Shown: piece by piece, positions 55,513-63,957 of the stretch
How positions within the stretch are numbered: the first letter of the stretch is position 1
Layout of the letters: every line of letters starts with the position of its first letter
Source: Massilia cavernae
GTDB taxonomy: Bacteria; Pseudomonadota; Gammaproteobacteria; Burkholderiales; Burkholderiaceae_D
Direction of reading: 5' to 3'
DNA: 64,000 nt
Assembly: GCF_003590855.1 (NCBI RefSeq)
Contig: NZ_QYUP01000087.1
Coordinates: 1 to 64,000 of the forward strand
The notes under the pieces: model-generated
What the model was told of the DNA's origin: nothing
Database searches by the model: none
The model's input: the letters and a program-made list of their open reading frames with translations, nothing else
Translations under genes and position numbers: made by a program

Positions 55513-55515
55513 ATA

Positions 55516-56451
55516 CTAGCGCCTGATCCCGAACACGAAGGGATCGCTGTCATCGAGTATCAGCTGGGCCTGGGCGTTGACCCAGGCCTTGCCGCGTATG
55601 CTAGGCATCACGCGCCCTTCATCGAGCCGGTACGACGCTTCGAACACGCTGCCGATGATGCTCTCCTGGCGCCACACCTCTCCCTCCGCCAGCTTGCCGT
55701 CTGCCGCGAGGCAGGCCAGCTTGGCGCTCGTGCCGGTCCCGCAAGGCGAACGGTCGTAGGCCTTGCCGGGGCATAGGACGAAGCTCTGGCTGTCGGCGCC
55801 CGTCGACGAAGGCGCGAACAGCTCGATATGATCGATTAGCGCACCGCCCTCACCCGTGATGCCGTTGGCCGCAAGCGCCTCGCCCACCGCCACCGAGAAC
55901 GCGGTGAGCACCTCGACGTTCGCGAGATCCAGTGCGAGGCCATGATCGGCGACGAGGAAGAACCAGTTGCCGCCGTAGGCCACATCCCCGGTAACGGGCC
56001 CGTATCCATCCACATCGACCGTTACCGCATGCCGCGAGCGCCATGAAGCCACGTTGTTGACAGTGACGCTGCCGTCCGCGTGCAACTCCGCCGCGACCAC
56101 GCCGGCCGGCGTGTCGATGCGGTGCACGCCGGACGCGATGCGACCCATGAAGGACAGCGAAGCGATCACGCCGATCATGCCGTGCCCGCACATGCCCAGG
56201 TAGCCGACGTTATTGAAGAAGATGACGCCGGCCGCGCAATCGGCTTCGTGAGGCTCGACCAAAATGGCGCCGACCAGCACGTCGGAACCGCGCGGTTCGC
56301 ACACGACGGCCGAGCGCAGGTGGTCGAAATCGGCGCGGAAGCGGTCGACGCGCTGCGCCAGTGGGCCGCTGCCGAGGTCAGGGCCGCCTGCGATGACAAG
56401 GCGCGTGGGCTCGCCACCGGTATGGGAGTCGATGATGGAAATGGTATTCAT
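55516..56451 (-). CDS. 4-hydroxyproline 2-epimerase-type proline racemase family enzyme
   Basis: A 311-residue enzyme of the proline racemase family with both catalytic cysteines: MCGHG (Cys88) and [10 protein letters not shown] (Cys237). Two cysteines mean epimerase/racemase, not dehydratase, and the proteobacterial members of this length usually epimerise trans-4-hydroxy-L-proline to the cis-D form for catabolism. The start is ATG 56451 ([17 protein letters not shown]); ATG 56466 is in frame. It converges with the M14 gene four bases away. No other hydroxyproline genes are adjacent. Confidence 0.88.
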   Translation of the reverse strand: MNTISIIDSHTGGEPTRLVIAGGPDLGSGPLAQRVDRFRADFDHLRSAVVCEPRGSDVLVGAILVEPHEADCAAGVIFFNNVGYLGMCGHGMIGVIASLSFMGRIASGVHRIDTPAGVVAAELHADGSVTVNNVASWRSRHAVTVDVDGYGPVTGDVAYGGNWFFLVADHGLALDLANVEVLTAFSVAVGEALAANGITGEGGALIDHIELFAPSSTGADSQSFVLCPGKAYDRSPCGTGTSAKLACLAADGKLAEGEVWRQESIIGSVFEASYRLDEGRVMPSIRGKAWVNAQAQLILDDSDPFVFGIRR

Positions 56452-56530
56452 GGATGAAGCATACATCCCTGGCCATCGCCTGTCTTGGCGCGATCCCCGC
56501 GCCGGTGGCGCGAAAGCGGCACAGCGGAGC

Positions 56531-56851
56531 TTAGCCGGGTGTCAGCAACTTGAGGCCGAGGATGCCCGCCACGATCAGCGCGATGCAACCGAGGCGCATG
56601 GCGCCCGCAGGTTCGCCCAGCATCATCATGCCCGCGATCGCGGTGCCGACGGTGCCGATGCCGGTCCATACAGCGTAGGCCGTGCCGAGCGGCAGGGTGC
56701 GCATCGCGAGGCCGAGCAGGACGACGCTGCCCGACATGGCCCCGAGCGTGAACAGCGACGGTCCCAGGCGGGTGAATCCATTAGTGTATTTGAGGCCGAC
56801 GGCCCAACCGATTTCGAGGAGGCCGGCGACGAAGAGAATAATCCAGTTCAT
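56531..56851 (-). CDS. sugE: Guanidinium exporter, small multidrug resistance family
   Basis: A 106-residue, four-helix SMR protein (Gdx/SugE type): [24 protein letters not shown] with the essential Glu in helix 1, [17 protein letters not shown] and a final [12 protein letters not shown]. Exports guanidinium in exchange for protons. The preceding leader has a guanidine-II riboswitch, which makes the substrate assignment strong. The start at 56851 ignores a longer frame that runs through the riboswitch. Confidence 0.93.
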   Translation of the reverse strand: MNWIILFVAGLLEIGWAVGLKYTNGFTRLGPSLFTLGAMSGSVVLLGLAMRTLPLGTAYAVWTGIGTVGTAIAGMMMLGEPAGAMRLGCIALIVAGILGLKLLTPG

Positions 56852-56865
56852 GACACGCTTTCTTG

Positions 56866-56914
56866 GGCAAGGCCGTCCTTGCCATGCTCCGGTCCTGCAC
56901 GGGGCCGTCCCCGC
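56866..56914 (-). ncRNA. Guanidine-II riboswitch (mini-ykkC)
   Basis: On the minus strand two hairpins carry identical ACGG loops: CGGGG-ACGG-CCCCG (56913-56900) and GGCAAGG-ACGG-CCTTGCC (56883-56866). Paired stem-loops with ACGR loops are the definition of the mini-ykkC class, which senses guanidinium. The second stem ends 14 bases before the sugE start, so ligand binding probably frees the AAGAAAG ribosome-binding region. A TATACT -10 candidate lies at 56939-56934. Confidence 0.9.
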
Positions 56915-57032
56915 GGGAGCAAAAGGTGGCCGCAGTATAGCACCGCGTGAAAAAGTTGGGGCGACCTGCAAGATCTGGCGGGGTGCGCCATAATCGGCGC
57001 TCGACACAAAGCGATACGCTTCAGGAGCAACG

Positions 57033-58078
57033 ATGAGCAAACTATTCGACCCGATCACCATTGGCGACCTCGAACTGCCGAACCGGATCATCATGGCGCC
57101 GCTGACGCGCGCCCGCGCCGTTGGCGAAGGCCGCGTGCCAAACGCGCTGATGGCGCAGTACTATGAGCAGCGCGCAAGCGCGGGCCTGATCCTGTCCGAA
57201 GCGACCGCCGTCATGCCGCAGGGCGTGGGCTACGCGGACACGCCCGGAATCTGGTCGGACGAACAGGTGGAAGGCTGGAAGCTGGTGACCGACGCCGTGC
57301 ACAAGGCTGGCGGCCGCATCTTCATGCAGCTATGGCAGGGGCCGCATCTCCGATCCGAGTTACTGACGGCGAAGCGCGGGTGGCGCCAAGTGGATGCGGC
57401 CAAGGGCCACGTCAGCCTGCTGCGTCCAATGCGCGACTACCCGTTGCGCGCGCGCTGGAGACCAGCGAGATTCCCGGCGTCGTGGCCGCCTACCGCAAGG
57501 GCGCGGAGAACGCGAAGCGTGCCGGCTTCGACGGCGTCGAGATCCACGGCGCCAATGGCTACCTGCTCGACCAGTTCCTCCAGGACGGCAGCAACAAGCG
57601 CATGGACGCGTACGGCGGCCCGGTCGAGAACCGCGCGCGGCTGATGCTCGAAGTGACGGACGCCTGCATTGAAGTATGGGGCAAGGACCGCGTCGGCATG
57701 CACCTGGCGCCGCGGTGCGACTCGCACGACATGGGCGACTCCGACCCGAAGGGCACGTTCGGCTACGTGGCGCGCGAGCTGCGCAAGCGCGGCATCGCCT
57801 TCATCTGCGCCCGCGAAGGGCTGGGCGACGACCGCCTCGGACCATACCTCAAGCAGGAATTCGGTGGCGTCTACATCGCCAACGAAAAGCTGACGCGTGA
57901 CGACGCGGATGCGCTGATCGAGTCCGGCGAAGCGGACGCAGTCGCCTTCGGCAAATGGTTCATCGCCAACCCCGACCTCCCGCGCCGCCTGAAGACCGGT
58001 GCTGCACTCAATCCCGTGCGCCCCGACCGCTTCTACCACCCAACGGCCGAAGGCTACACCGACTACCCCGCGCTATAA
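57033..58078 (+). pseudogene. Old Yellow Enzyme (NADH:flavin oxidoreductase), multiply frameshifted
   Basis: An OYE-family ene-reductase gene. The N-terminal part ([28 protein letters not shown]) is in one frame and the C-terminal 200 residues (SEIPGVVAAYRKGAENAKRAGFDGVEIHGANGYLLDQFLQD in pieces, YGGPVENRARL, DALIESGEADAVAFGKWFIANPDLPRRL) in another. Between about 57340 and 57465 the expected sequence jumps frame repeatedly: MQLW, then GRISDPS, then VAPS, then AAKGHVSLLRPMRDYP, then RALETSEIPG, at least four indels. Elsewhere the gene is clean, with a good AGGAG. Local sequence error or recent decay are both possible; as given, no full protein is made. Confidence 0.8.
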
Positions 58079-58087
58079 GGCCAATTC

Positions 58088-58200
58088 GGGGACAGACCAC
58101 CAACTCGAAGGAGATCGTGGTCAGCGTGACCCGGTCTGTCCCCGATCTGGCGCCAACTCGAAGGAGATCGTGGTCAGCGTGACCCGGGCTGTCCCGATCT
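58088..58200. repeat. Tandem 53-bp repeat with inverted GGGGACAGACC ends
   Basis: CAACTCGAAGGAGATCGTGG and the following bases occur at 58101 and again at 58154 (period 53). The outer bases GGGGACAGACC (58088-58098) are reversed as GGTCTGTCCCC (58133-58143). Related GGGGTCTGTTCCCC lies at 58218-58231. Such GGGGACAGACC palindromes are scattered between genes in related genomes by my recollection. It fills the gap between the OYE and arsC genes. Confidence 0.75.
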
Positions 58201-58246
58201 ATGTTGCAAACGGTCGTGGGGTCTGTTCCCCGATTTGGGGTAGCGA

Positions 58247-58675
58247 TTAGTTCCCGGTGATTCGCTTGCCGTTGGCGTCGATGACCTGCTCGCCGTCTTC
58301 CTTCGCGAATGCGCCCTTCTGCGGGAGCGGCAGGATGTCGAGCACCAGCTCGGACGGGCGGCACAGGCGCACGCCCGCTGGCGTTACCACGAACGGACGG
58401 TTCATCAGGATCGGGTTGGCCACCATCGCATCCAGCAGCGCATCATCATCCAGCGCGGGGTTCTCGAGGCCCAGCTTGCCGTACACGCTTTCCTTGCTGC
58501 GCATCGCTTCGCGTACCGTCAGGCCGGCGTCGGCAATCATCTTGCGCAGCGCGTCTTTCGACGGCGGCGCCGACAGGTAGTCGACCACCTTCGGCTCGAC
58601 TCCCGTATTGCGGATCAGCGCGAGCGTGTTGCGCGAGGTGCCGCAGCGCGGGTTGTGGTAAATCGTGATGTCCAT
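58247..58675 (-). CDS. arsC: Arsenate reductase, glutaredoxin-dependent
   Basis: A 142-residue ArsC with the catalytic YHNPRCGTSRNTL (Cys11 region) and the family VVDYL, DALRKMIADAG and LGLENPALDDDALLDAM patterns. Reduces arsenate to arsenite using glutaredoxin. It starts two bases after the ArsR stop, so the two are one operon. No arsB or acr3 is present in the window, so the arsenite exporter must lie elsewhere. Confidence 0.93.
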   Translation of the reverse strand: MDITIYHNPRCGTSRNTLALIRNTGVEPKVVDYLSAPPSKDALRKMIADAGLTVREAMRSKESVYGKLGLENPALDDDALLDAMVANPILMNRPFVVTPAGVRLCRPSELVLDILPLPQKGAFAKEDGEQVIDANGKRITGN

Positions 58676-58677
58676 GT

Positions 58678-59013
58678 TTATTGCTCTCCTTGTGTTTGAT
58701 TGGTGCCGGGCCCGCAGGGCGCGCCGCCGCAGCAGTTCTCCGTCAGGAACCCAACCAGCGCGGCCATCGTCGCGAAATTGGCGGCGTAAATGACGAAGCG
58801 CCCTTCCTGCTTCGGCGTCACCAGCCCGGCGTTCGACAGTTCCTTCAGGTGGAACGACAGCGACGAGGGGGCAATGCCGAGGCCTTCCGCGATCTTCGAA
58901 GCCGCCATGCCTTCCGGCCCGGCCTGCACCAGCATCCGGTACACCGCCAGCCGCGATTCCTGCGCTACCGCCGATAAGGCCACCAGTGCCTGCCGAGTTT
59001 CCATATGTGCCAT
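58678..59013 (-). CDS. arsR: ArsR-family metalloregulator
   Basis: A 111-residue winged-helix repressor: LSAVAQESRLAVYRML, KIAEGLGIAPSSLSFHLKELSNAGLV. The C-terminal Cys pair and further Cys (ENCCGGAPCG) are the likely arsenite site. The family HTH helix lacks the classical ELCVCDL cysteines, so sensing would use the C-terminal cluster (inference). AAGG lies six bases before the ATG at 59013. It precedes arsC and probably represses itself and arsC through an upstream site at 59033-59052. Confidence 0.9.
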   Translation of the reverse strand: MAHMETRQALVALSAVAQESRLAVYRMLVQAGPEGMAASKIAEGLGIAPSSLSFHLKELSNAGLVTPKQEGRFVIYAANFATMAALVGFLTENCCGGAPCGPGTNQTQGEQ

Positions 59014-59032
59014 CCTGGCCTTTGATTCGATA

Positions 59033-59052
59033 GTTCAATAATATTCGAACTG
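59033..59052 (-). promoter_or_regulatory. Candidate ArsR operator
   Basis: AGTTC and GAACT flank an AT-rich core as an imperfect 20-bp palindrome, 20 bases upstream of the arsR start. This is the usual location and shape of an ArsR self-binding site, overlapping the presumed promoter. Confidence 0.45.
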
Positions 59053-59195
59053 TTAATTATGCACAATGGTTTTGCTTGTCGGGGCGCAGACTGGACTATA
59101 GAATCGCTCCTTTTTCCGGGACGCAAGAAATGTTGCTGCGCTCCACGGATAACATAGAAGGAGTCCTGGCCGTCCGGGAAGAAGGTCACTAATCC

Positions 59196-59831
59196 ATGAG
59201 CAACCACGAGCTGCAGCCAGCCGCCCTGCCTACCTGGGGTCAGCGCACCTCCTTGCGAATCCTGAAACTGTTTGGCTGGCGCGTGCTGTTCAAGCCCTTG
59301 CCAGGTCCGCACGGTGTTGTGGTGGTTTACCCACACACGTCGAACTGGGATGTCGTCGTCGGCATGCTCGGCAAGTGGGCGCTTGGCCTGCCTTTCCGCT
59401 GGCTCGGCAAGGAGTCGCTGTTCAGCGGCCTGACCGGCAAGACGCTGGGCGTGTTCCTGCGCCGCTGGCATGGCGTCCCCGTCGAACGCCGCACCTCCAC
59501 CGGCGCCACCACCCGCCTCGCGCGCCTGATGCACGAGTCGGACTGGTTCTGGATCGCGCTCGCGCCGGAAGGCACCCGCAGCTACCGCCCGAACTGGCGC
59601 AGCGGCTTTTATCACCTGACCCTCGCGGCCAAGGTGCCGCTGCTGATGGTGTATCTGGACTATCCAAACAAGACCATCGGTGTGATCGATTCAATCGACC
59701 TTACAGGCGACACGGAACGCGACATGGCCGCCATCGCCGCAGTCTACAAGGGCCACCATGGCCTGCATCCGGAGCTCGAGGCGCCCATCGTCCTGGCCCC
59801 TCCGCGCACCAGCGGCCAGCCCCTGGTTTAA
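59196..59831 (+). CDS. 1-acyl-glycerol-3-phosphate acyltransferase-like protein (PlsC family)
   Basis: A 211-residue acyltransferase with the catalytic H-x4-D motif HTSNWD (His47, Asp52) and PEGTRSY (about 125-131). GKESLF and VPVERR fit the intervening PlsC pattern. It lacks a clear transmembrane helix. The family acylates lysophospholipids or lipid-linked sugars; substrate cannot be told. GAAGG lies upstream of the ATG at a wide spacing. It follows the arsR promoter divergently across 182 bases. Confidence 0.85.
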   Translation: MSNHELQPAALPTWGQRTSLRILKLFGWRVLFKPLPGPHGVVVVYPHTSNWDVVVGMLGKWALGLPFRWLGKESLFSGLTGKTLGVFLRRWHGVPVERRTSTGATTRLARLMHESDWFWIALAPEGTRSYRPNWRSGFYHLTLAAKVPLLMVYLDYPNKTIGVIDSIDLTGDTERDMAAIAAVYKGHHGLHPELEAPIVLAPPRTSGQPLV

Positions 59832-59840
59832 GCGCCGCCA

Positions 59841-60389
59841 TCACGCGGCGTTACGGCTGAACAGGGTCTTGTAGTAGATGGCGTTGGCGGTCCAGCGGCC
59901 GTCGGGCGTGCAGGCGTATTCCGGGATGCCGCCGATGTAGGTGAAGCCCAGTCCCCTGTAAAGCACTTCGGCCGGCGCGCCGGCTTCGGTATCGAGGAAC
60001 AGCACGCCCCGCTCGCGCGACCGCGCCTCCGCTTCCAGCGCCGTCATCAGCGCGGTTGCCACGCCCCGCCTTCTCGCAGTGCTGTGCACGATCAGCTTTT
60101 GCACTTCGCCGCGATTGATGCCGTTGCGCTTCTGGCACAGGTCCAGCTGCACCGATCCAGCCACCGTACTGCCGCCCTCCTCCTCCGCTACAAATACAAG
60201 CCGCGAGCCGTCCTTCATCGCCAGCTCCACGCCGTCCCAGTATTCACGGGCTTCCGCGGCGTCCAGCCCGGCCAGGAAGCCCACCGAAGCGCCGTTGGCT
60301 ACCGTATCGCGCAAGAGTTCCACGAGCTGCTCGCGCACGCCGCCGAAGGTGTCAGGTGTCAGGAGTCGGATATTCATGTGGCTCTTCAT
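59841..60389 (-). CDS. GNAT-family N-acetyltransferase
   Basis: A 182-residue acetyltransferase: LVFVAEEEGGSTVAGSVQLDL, EVQKLIVHSTARRRGVATALMTALEAEA (acetyl-CoA pyrophosphate loop RRRGVATAL) and LYRGLGFTYIGGIPEYA. The acceptor is unknown. ATG 60389 or 60377 may be the start; the second has GAAGAG just upstream. It converges with the PlsC-like gene. Confidence 0.85.
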   Translation of the reverse strand: MKSHMNIRLLTPDTFGGVREQLVELLRDTVANGASVGFLAGLDAAEAREYWDGVELAMKDGSRLVFVAEEEGGSTVAGSVQLDLCQKRNGINRGEVQKLIVHSTARRRGVATALMTALEAEARSRERGVLFLDTEAGAPAEVLYRGLGFTYIGGIPEYACTPDGRWTANAIYYKTLFSRNAA

Positions 60390-60464
60390 ATAGTTGATGA
60401 GATACCGCGTGGATTAGCACAACACGTGCCATCCCGTTGAAGCCGGGCGCCGCCCCGCCGCGCG

Positions 60465-60518
60465 CCCCAAACCGGCGCGCCTGCCCCAACCCGGCGCACC
60501 AAATCCCCAATCCGGCGC
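60465..60518. repeat. Three short direct repeats CCCCAA-N-CCGGCGC
   Basis: Copies at 60465-60478, 60484-60497 and 60505-60518, spaced 19 and 21 bases, in the 107-base gap between the GNAT and DinB genes. Meaning unknown; could be a slippage tract or regulator sites. Confidence 0.6.
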
Positions 60519-60525
60519 AAGGCCG

Positions 60526-61101
60526 TCACAGCCAGATCGCTTGCTCATCCCAGCCCAGTTCCCGCATCTCCGCAGCGCGCGCCTCGCGGTCCATCTCGCA
60601 GAAAAATTCATCCAGCTGGGGCGGCGCCACCGAGGTCCCGGCCAGCATCGCATGCACCTGCCCACGATGGTGTATCTGGTGCTGGAACAGGTGCGCCAGC
60701 AGGCGCTCGCGCGTTTCGACCTGCACCAGGCTGCCGTGCAGGATCGCCACCTTGCGGTCCAGCGTGTCATCCGCCAGCCCCTGGCAGTAGTCGATCAGTC
60801 GCCGATCCGATTCCGCCTGCGCGGCCTTCAGGCTCGCACATGCGCCGAACGGCTGCTCAGGATTGAAGAACGACAGGTAGTCCGGATGCGGGTCAAGGCC
60901 CGCAACCTCGCGTTCCAGCGCATCGATATAGAACCAGTCCACCGTCAGGATGTGGTTCAGCGTCGCCTTGATGGACGGGAAAAAGCTGGTGCGGGCCGCC
61001 TCGAATTCCGCCTGTGTCAGGCGCGCGCAGGCTTTCAACAGCCGGTGGTTGGACCAGCCGTTGTTATAGGCTTCGGCCAGCAGATGGTGCGACAGCGTCA
61101 T
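60526..61101 (-). CDS. DinB-family protein
   Basis: A 191-residue four-helix-bundle DinB/YfiT-type protein. The metal-binding His positions are His50 (TLNHILTVDWFYIDAL) and the HQIHHRGQV stretch (His141, His145). Members are thiol-transferase-like or of unknown activity and are often stress-induced. It overlaps the end of the SulP gene by 38 bases on the same strand, so it is read after it. Confidence 0.88.
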   Translation of the reverse strand: MTLSHHLLAEAYNNGWSNHRLLKACARLTQAEFEAARTSFFPSIKATLNHILTVDWFYIDALEREVAGLDPHPDYLSFFNPEQPFGACASLKAAQAESDRRLIDYCQGLADDTLDRKVAILHGSLVQVETRERLLAHLFQHQIHHRGQVHAMLAGTSVAPPQLDEFFCEMDREARAAEMRELGWDEQAIWL

Positions 61102-62755
61102 GGACAGGCTCCCGGATCTCGCCTTCGCATGGTATGCCGTCCCACGCCATCGCGGCGCTCAGGAAGATCTTTCCGTTCAGCGCGGCAGGCAGGTCGCTGG
61201 TCTTCAGCCGGTCCATTACCGGCCCCTTCACTTCGGCCAGGTGCAGGCCGATGCCGTGCTGGCGCAGGCTCTGGTTCAACTCGGCCAGCGCGAACAGCGC
61301 CGAGGTGTCGATCGAGCTTACCGCCGTCATTACCAGCACCAGGTGGCGCGCCTCCGGATGGCTGCGCAGCCCTTCCTCGACCCTCTGCTTGACCGCTTCC
61401 ACGTTGCCGAAGAAAAGGTTGGCGTCGATGCGCAGCATCAGGATGTCTGGCCGGGTCTCGGCCGGATAGCGGTCGATGTTGCGGAAGTGCTCGGTCCCGG
61501 CGATCCGCCCCAGCACCGCGATGTGCGGCCGGCTGGCGCGCCAGATCAGGGTACCCATCGACAGCACCACGCCGATGATCACGCCCGCCTCCACGCCCAT
61601 CGCCAGCACGCCGGCAGCCGTGGCCAGCAGGGCCAGCGCGTCGCCGCGGTCGTAGCGCCAGGCCGTTTTCAGCGTCGACAGCTCCAGCATGCCGAGCACC
61701 GCGACGATGATGGTGGCGGCCAGCGCAGGCAGCGGCAGCAGCGCCAGCCAGCCGGTCGGCGCCACCAGCGCCAGCGCCAGCAGCACCGCCGTGATGACGC
61801 TCGCCAGCGGCGTATTCGCGCCGGCCGCGAAGTTGACGGCCGAACGCGAAATGCTGCCGGTGACGGCGAAGCCGCCGCTCAGGGCGCTGCCGATGTTGGC
61901 CGCACCAAGCCCAAGGAGTTCGAAATTGCTGTTCAGTTTTTCCTGGCGCTTGAGCGCCAGCGCTTGCGCGGCCGACATGCTGATCAGGAAGGTCATGAAG
62001 CCGATCAGCAACGCCGGCTGTACCAGTGCGCGCCAGTGGGCGCTCGATGTGGCGAGGTTCAGGCCAGGCAGGCCGGCCGGCACCGCGCCGGTGGTCGCCA
62101 CGCCTTGCGCCTGCAGGTCGATCGCAACCGACAGCACCGTAGCGCCCAGCACCACGAACATGGGCGCGAGCCGCACGCCGATGTCGGCGGCGGTGGCGCG
62201 CAGGCCGATCCGGCGCAGCAGCGGCGCGAGGGTGTTACGCGCAAACAGCAGCAGCGCCAGCGCGCCCACGCCCAGCACGGCGCTTGGCATATGGACGTGC
62301 TCAAGGTCGCCGCCCAGAAGCGCCTTTACCTGGCCCAGTGCGATCAGGATCGCCGAGCCGATGGTGAAGCCGCTCATGACGGGACGCGAAAAGAAGTTGG
62401 CCAGGAAGCCGATCCGCAGCAGTCCGCACACCAGCAGCACCGCGCCCGACATCAGCGCCAGCTGCCCGGCCAGCACCAGGTACAGCCCGGAACCGGGGGC
62501 GGCCAGCGGCGCCAGCGCGGCGGCCGTCATCAGCGAAATGATCGCCATCGGCCCCACCGACTGGGTCATGCTCGACCCGAACAGCGCATACAGCAGCGGC
62601 GGAAGGATGCTGGCGTAAATACCCACCACCGGCGGCAGGCCGGCCACCAGCGCATAGGCCATCCCCTGCGGGATCATCATCATCGCCACCACCAGGCCGG
62701 CACTGATGTCGCCGGCCAGCATCGCACGGCGGTAGCGCCTCAACCACTCAAGCAT
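61064..62755 (-). CDS. SulP-family sulfate/anion permease with STAS domain
   Basis: A 563-residue inner-membrane transporter. Around 400 residues of multi-helix SLC26/SulP core (DISAGLVVAMMMIPQGMAYALVAGLPP, VGPMAIISLMTA, GLGAANIGSALSGGFAVTGSISRSAVN) are followed by a C-terminal STAS domain (LRIDANLFFGNVEAVKQR, VSSIDTSALFALAEL). It imports sulfate or related anions, or bicarbonate. Start 62755 has GGAAA eight bases upstream; the frame extends to 62806. It overlaps the DinB gene. Its link to the sox genes at the other end of the window is only thematic. Confidence 0.9.
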   Translation of the reverse strand: MLEWLRRYRRAMLAGDISAGLVVAMMMIPQGMAYALVAGLPPVVGIYASILPPLLYALFGSSMTQSVGPMAIISLMTAAALAPLAAPGSGLYLVLAGQLALMSGAVLLVCGLLRIGFLANFFSRPVMSGFTIGSAILIALGQVKALLGGDLEHVHMPSAVLGVGALALLLFARNTLAPLLRRIGLRATAADIGVRLAPMFVVLGATVLSVAIDLQAQGVATTGAVPAGLPGLNLATSSAHWRALVQPALLIGFMTFLISMSAAQALALKRQEKLNSNFELLGLGAANIGSALSGGFAVTGSISRSAVNFAAGANTPLASVITAVLLALALVAPTGWLALLPLPALAATIIVAVLGMLELSTLKTAWRYDRGDALALLATAAGVLAMGVEAGVIIGVVLSMGTLIWRASRPHIAVLGRIAGTEHFRNIDRYPAETRPDILMLRIDANLFFGNVEAVKQRVEEGLRSHPEARHLVLVMTAVSSIDTSALFALAELNQSLRQHGIGLHLAEVKGPVMDRLKTSDLPAALNGKIFLSAAMAWDGIPCEGEIREPVHDAVAPSAGRSL

Positions 62756-62927
62756 GACAATATTTCCGCGGAAAAACCGCAAGACTACCACGCGGCGCCG
62801 CACCATTCCAGTGCGGCAGCTTCCTTACCGTACCGGCGATGGCTCGGATTAGGCCGAATGTGTGTAAGCGCACCGTCAAGCCCGCAAGCAGCGCGAATAC
62901 TTTCCAGATACAGTCAGGGAGGCAACG

Positions 62928-63923
62928 ATGGATCAACTACCGGATGAAACGGGGCTGAATTCCGCCGTGGAGGGCGTGGCCGACAAGCAACGCGCCATCC
63001 AGAGCCGCCAGGACCAGAAGGATGCCGGCAGCAAGGAGGAAGAAAGCAAGGAACCGGTCCAGACCGGCGGCTTGGCACGGCCGGCGCCGCCGATGCCGCA
63101 GCAGCACCTGTTGAAACCCGGCCTCGAAGCGGCGATGGAGCTCAAGCCGCAGTTCATGGCCAAGGGCTATAAGGGCAGCGGCAAACTGGAAGGCCAGGTC
63201 GCGATCGTGACTGGCGGCGACTCAGGCATCGGCCGTGCGGTGGCGGTGCTGTTCGCGCGCGAAGGCGCCGACGTCGCCATCCTCTACCTCAACGAACACG
63301 TCGATGCCGAGGAAACCAGCCGCTGCATCGAGGCCGAAGGCCGCAGATGCCTCACCGTGTCGGGCGACGTCAAGGACATGGGTTTCTGCAAGAGCGCGGT
63401 CGACAAGGTAGTCAGGCACTTCGGCAAGCTGGACATCCTGGTCAACAACGCCGCCTTCCAGGAACACGCGCAATCGCTGCTGGACCTGACCGAAGAACGC
63501 TTCGACGAGACCATGCGCACCAATATCTACGGCTACTTCCACATGGTGAAGGCCGCCCTGCCCCACCTGAAACGCGGTGCCGCGATTATCAACAACGGTT
63601 CGGTGACCGGCCTGAAAGGCTCGAAGCACCTGCTGGACTACTCGTCGACGAAGGGCGCGATCCACGCGTTCACGATGTCGCTTGCAGCGAACCTGCTCGA
63701 CCAGGGCATTCGCGTCAACGCGGTGGCGCCCGGCCCGGTCTGGACACCGCTCAACCCGGCCGACCAGTCACCCGACAAGATCGCCGAATTCGGCAGGAGC
63801 ACCGACATGCGCCGCCCGGCGCAGCCCGACGAGATTTCGCCGGCCTTCGTGTTCTTGGCATCATCGGTTTGTTCTAGCTACATCAGCGGAATCGTGTTGC
63901 CGATCACCGGCAGCGTAGGCTGA
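62928..63923 (+). CDS. Short-chain dehydrogenase/reductase
   Basis: A 331-residue SDR of the YhdF/YghA type with an unusual ~85-residue hydrophilic N-terminus, then the Rossmann motif TGGDSGIGRA (95-104), NNAA (about 173-176), Ser225 and the catalytic YSSTK (Tyr238, Lys242). AGGGAGG lies six bases before the ATG. Related proteins are stress-induced oxidoreductases with uncertain substrates. It precedes a Ku gene, and this pair occurs in several soil proteobacteria. Confidence 0.9.
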   Translation: MDQLPDETGLNSAVEGVADKQRAIQSRQDQKDAGSKEEESKEPVQTGGLARPAPPMPQQHLLKPGLEAAMELKPQFMAKGYKGSGKLEGQVAIVTGGDSGIGRAVAVLFAREGADVAILYLNEHVDAEETSRCIEAEGRRCLTVSGDVKDMGFCKSAVDKVVRHFGKLDILVNNAAFQEHAQSLLDLTEERFDETMRTNIYGYFHMVKAALPHLKRGAAIINNGSVTGLKGSKHLLDYSSTKGAIHAFTMSLAANLLDQGIRVNAVAPGPVWTPLNPADQSPDKIAEFGRSTDMRRPAQPDEISPAFVFLASSVCSSYISGIVLPITGSVG

Positions 63924-63957
63924 CAACCAAGTCCGGCTTGCCGGCGAAAGGACGCAC

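Noticed and set aside
60414-60770. Minus-strand frame extending past the DinB stop
   Set aside because: Mostly an alternative frame of DinB; the part beyond is the CCGGCGC repeat tract and no start site is visible.
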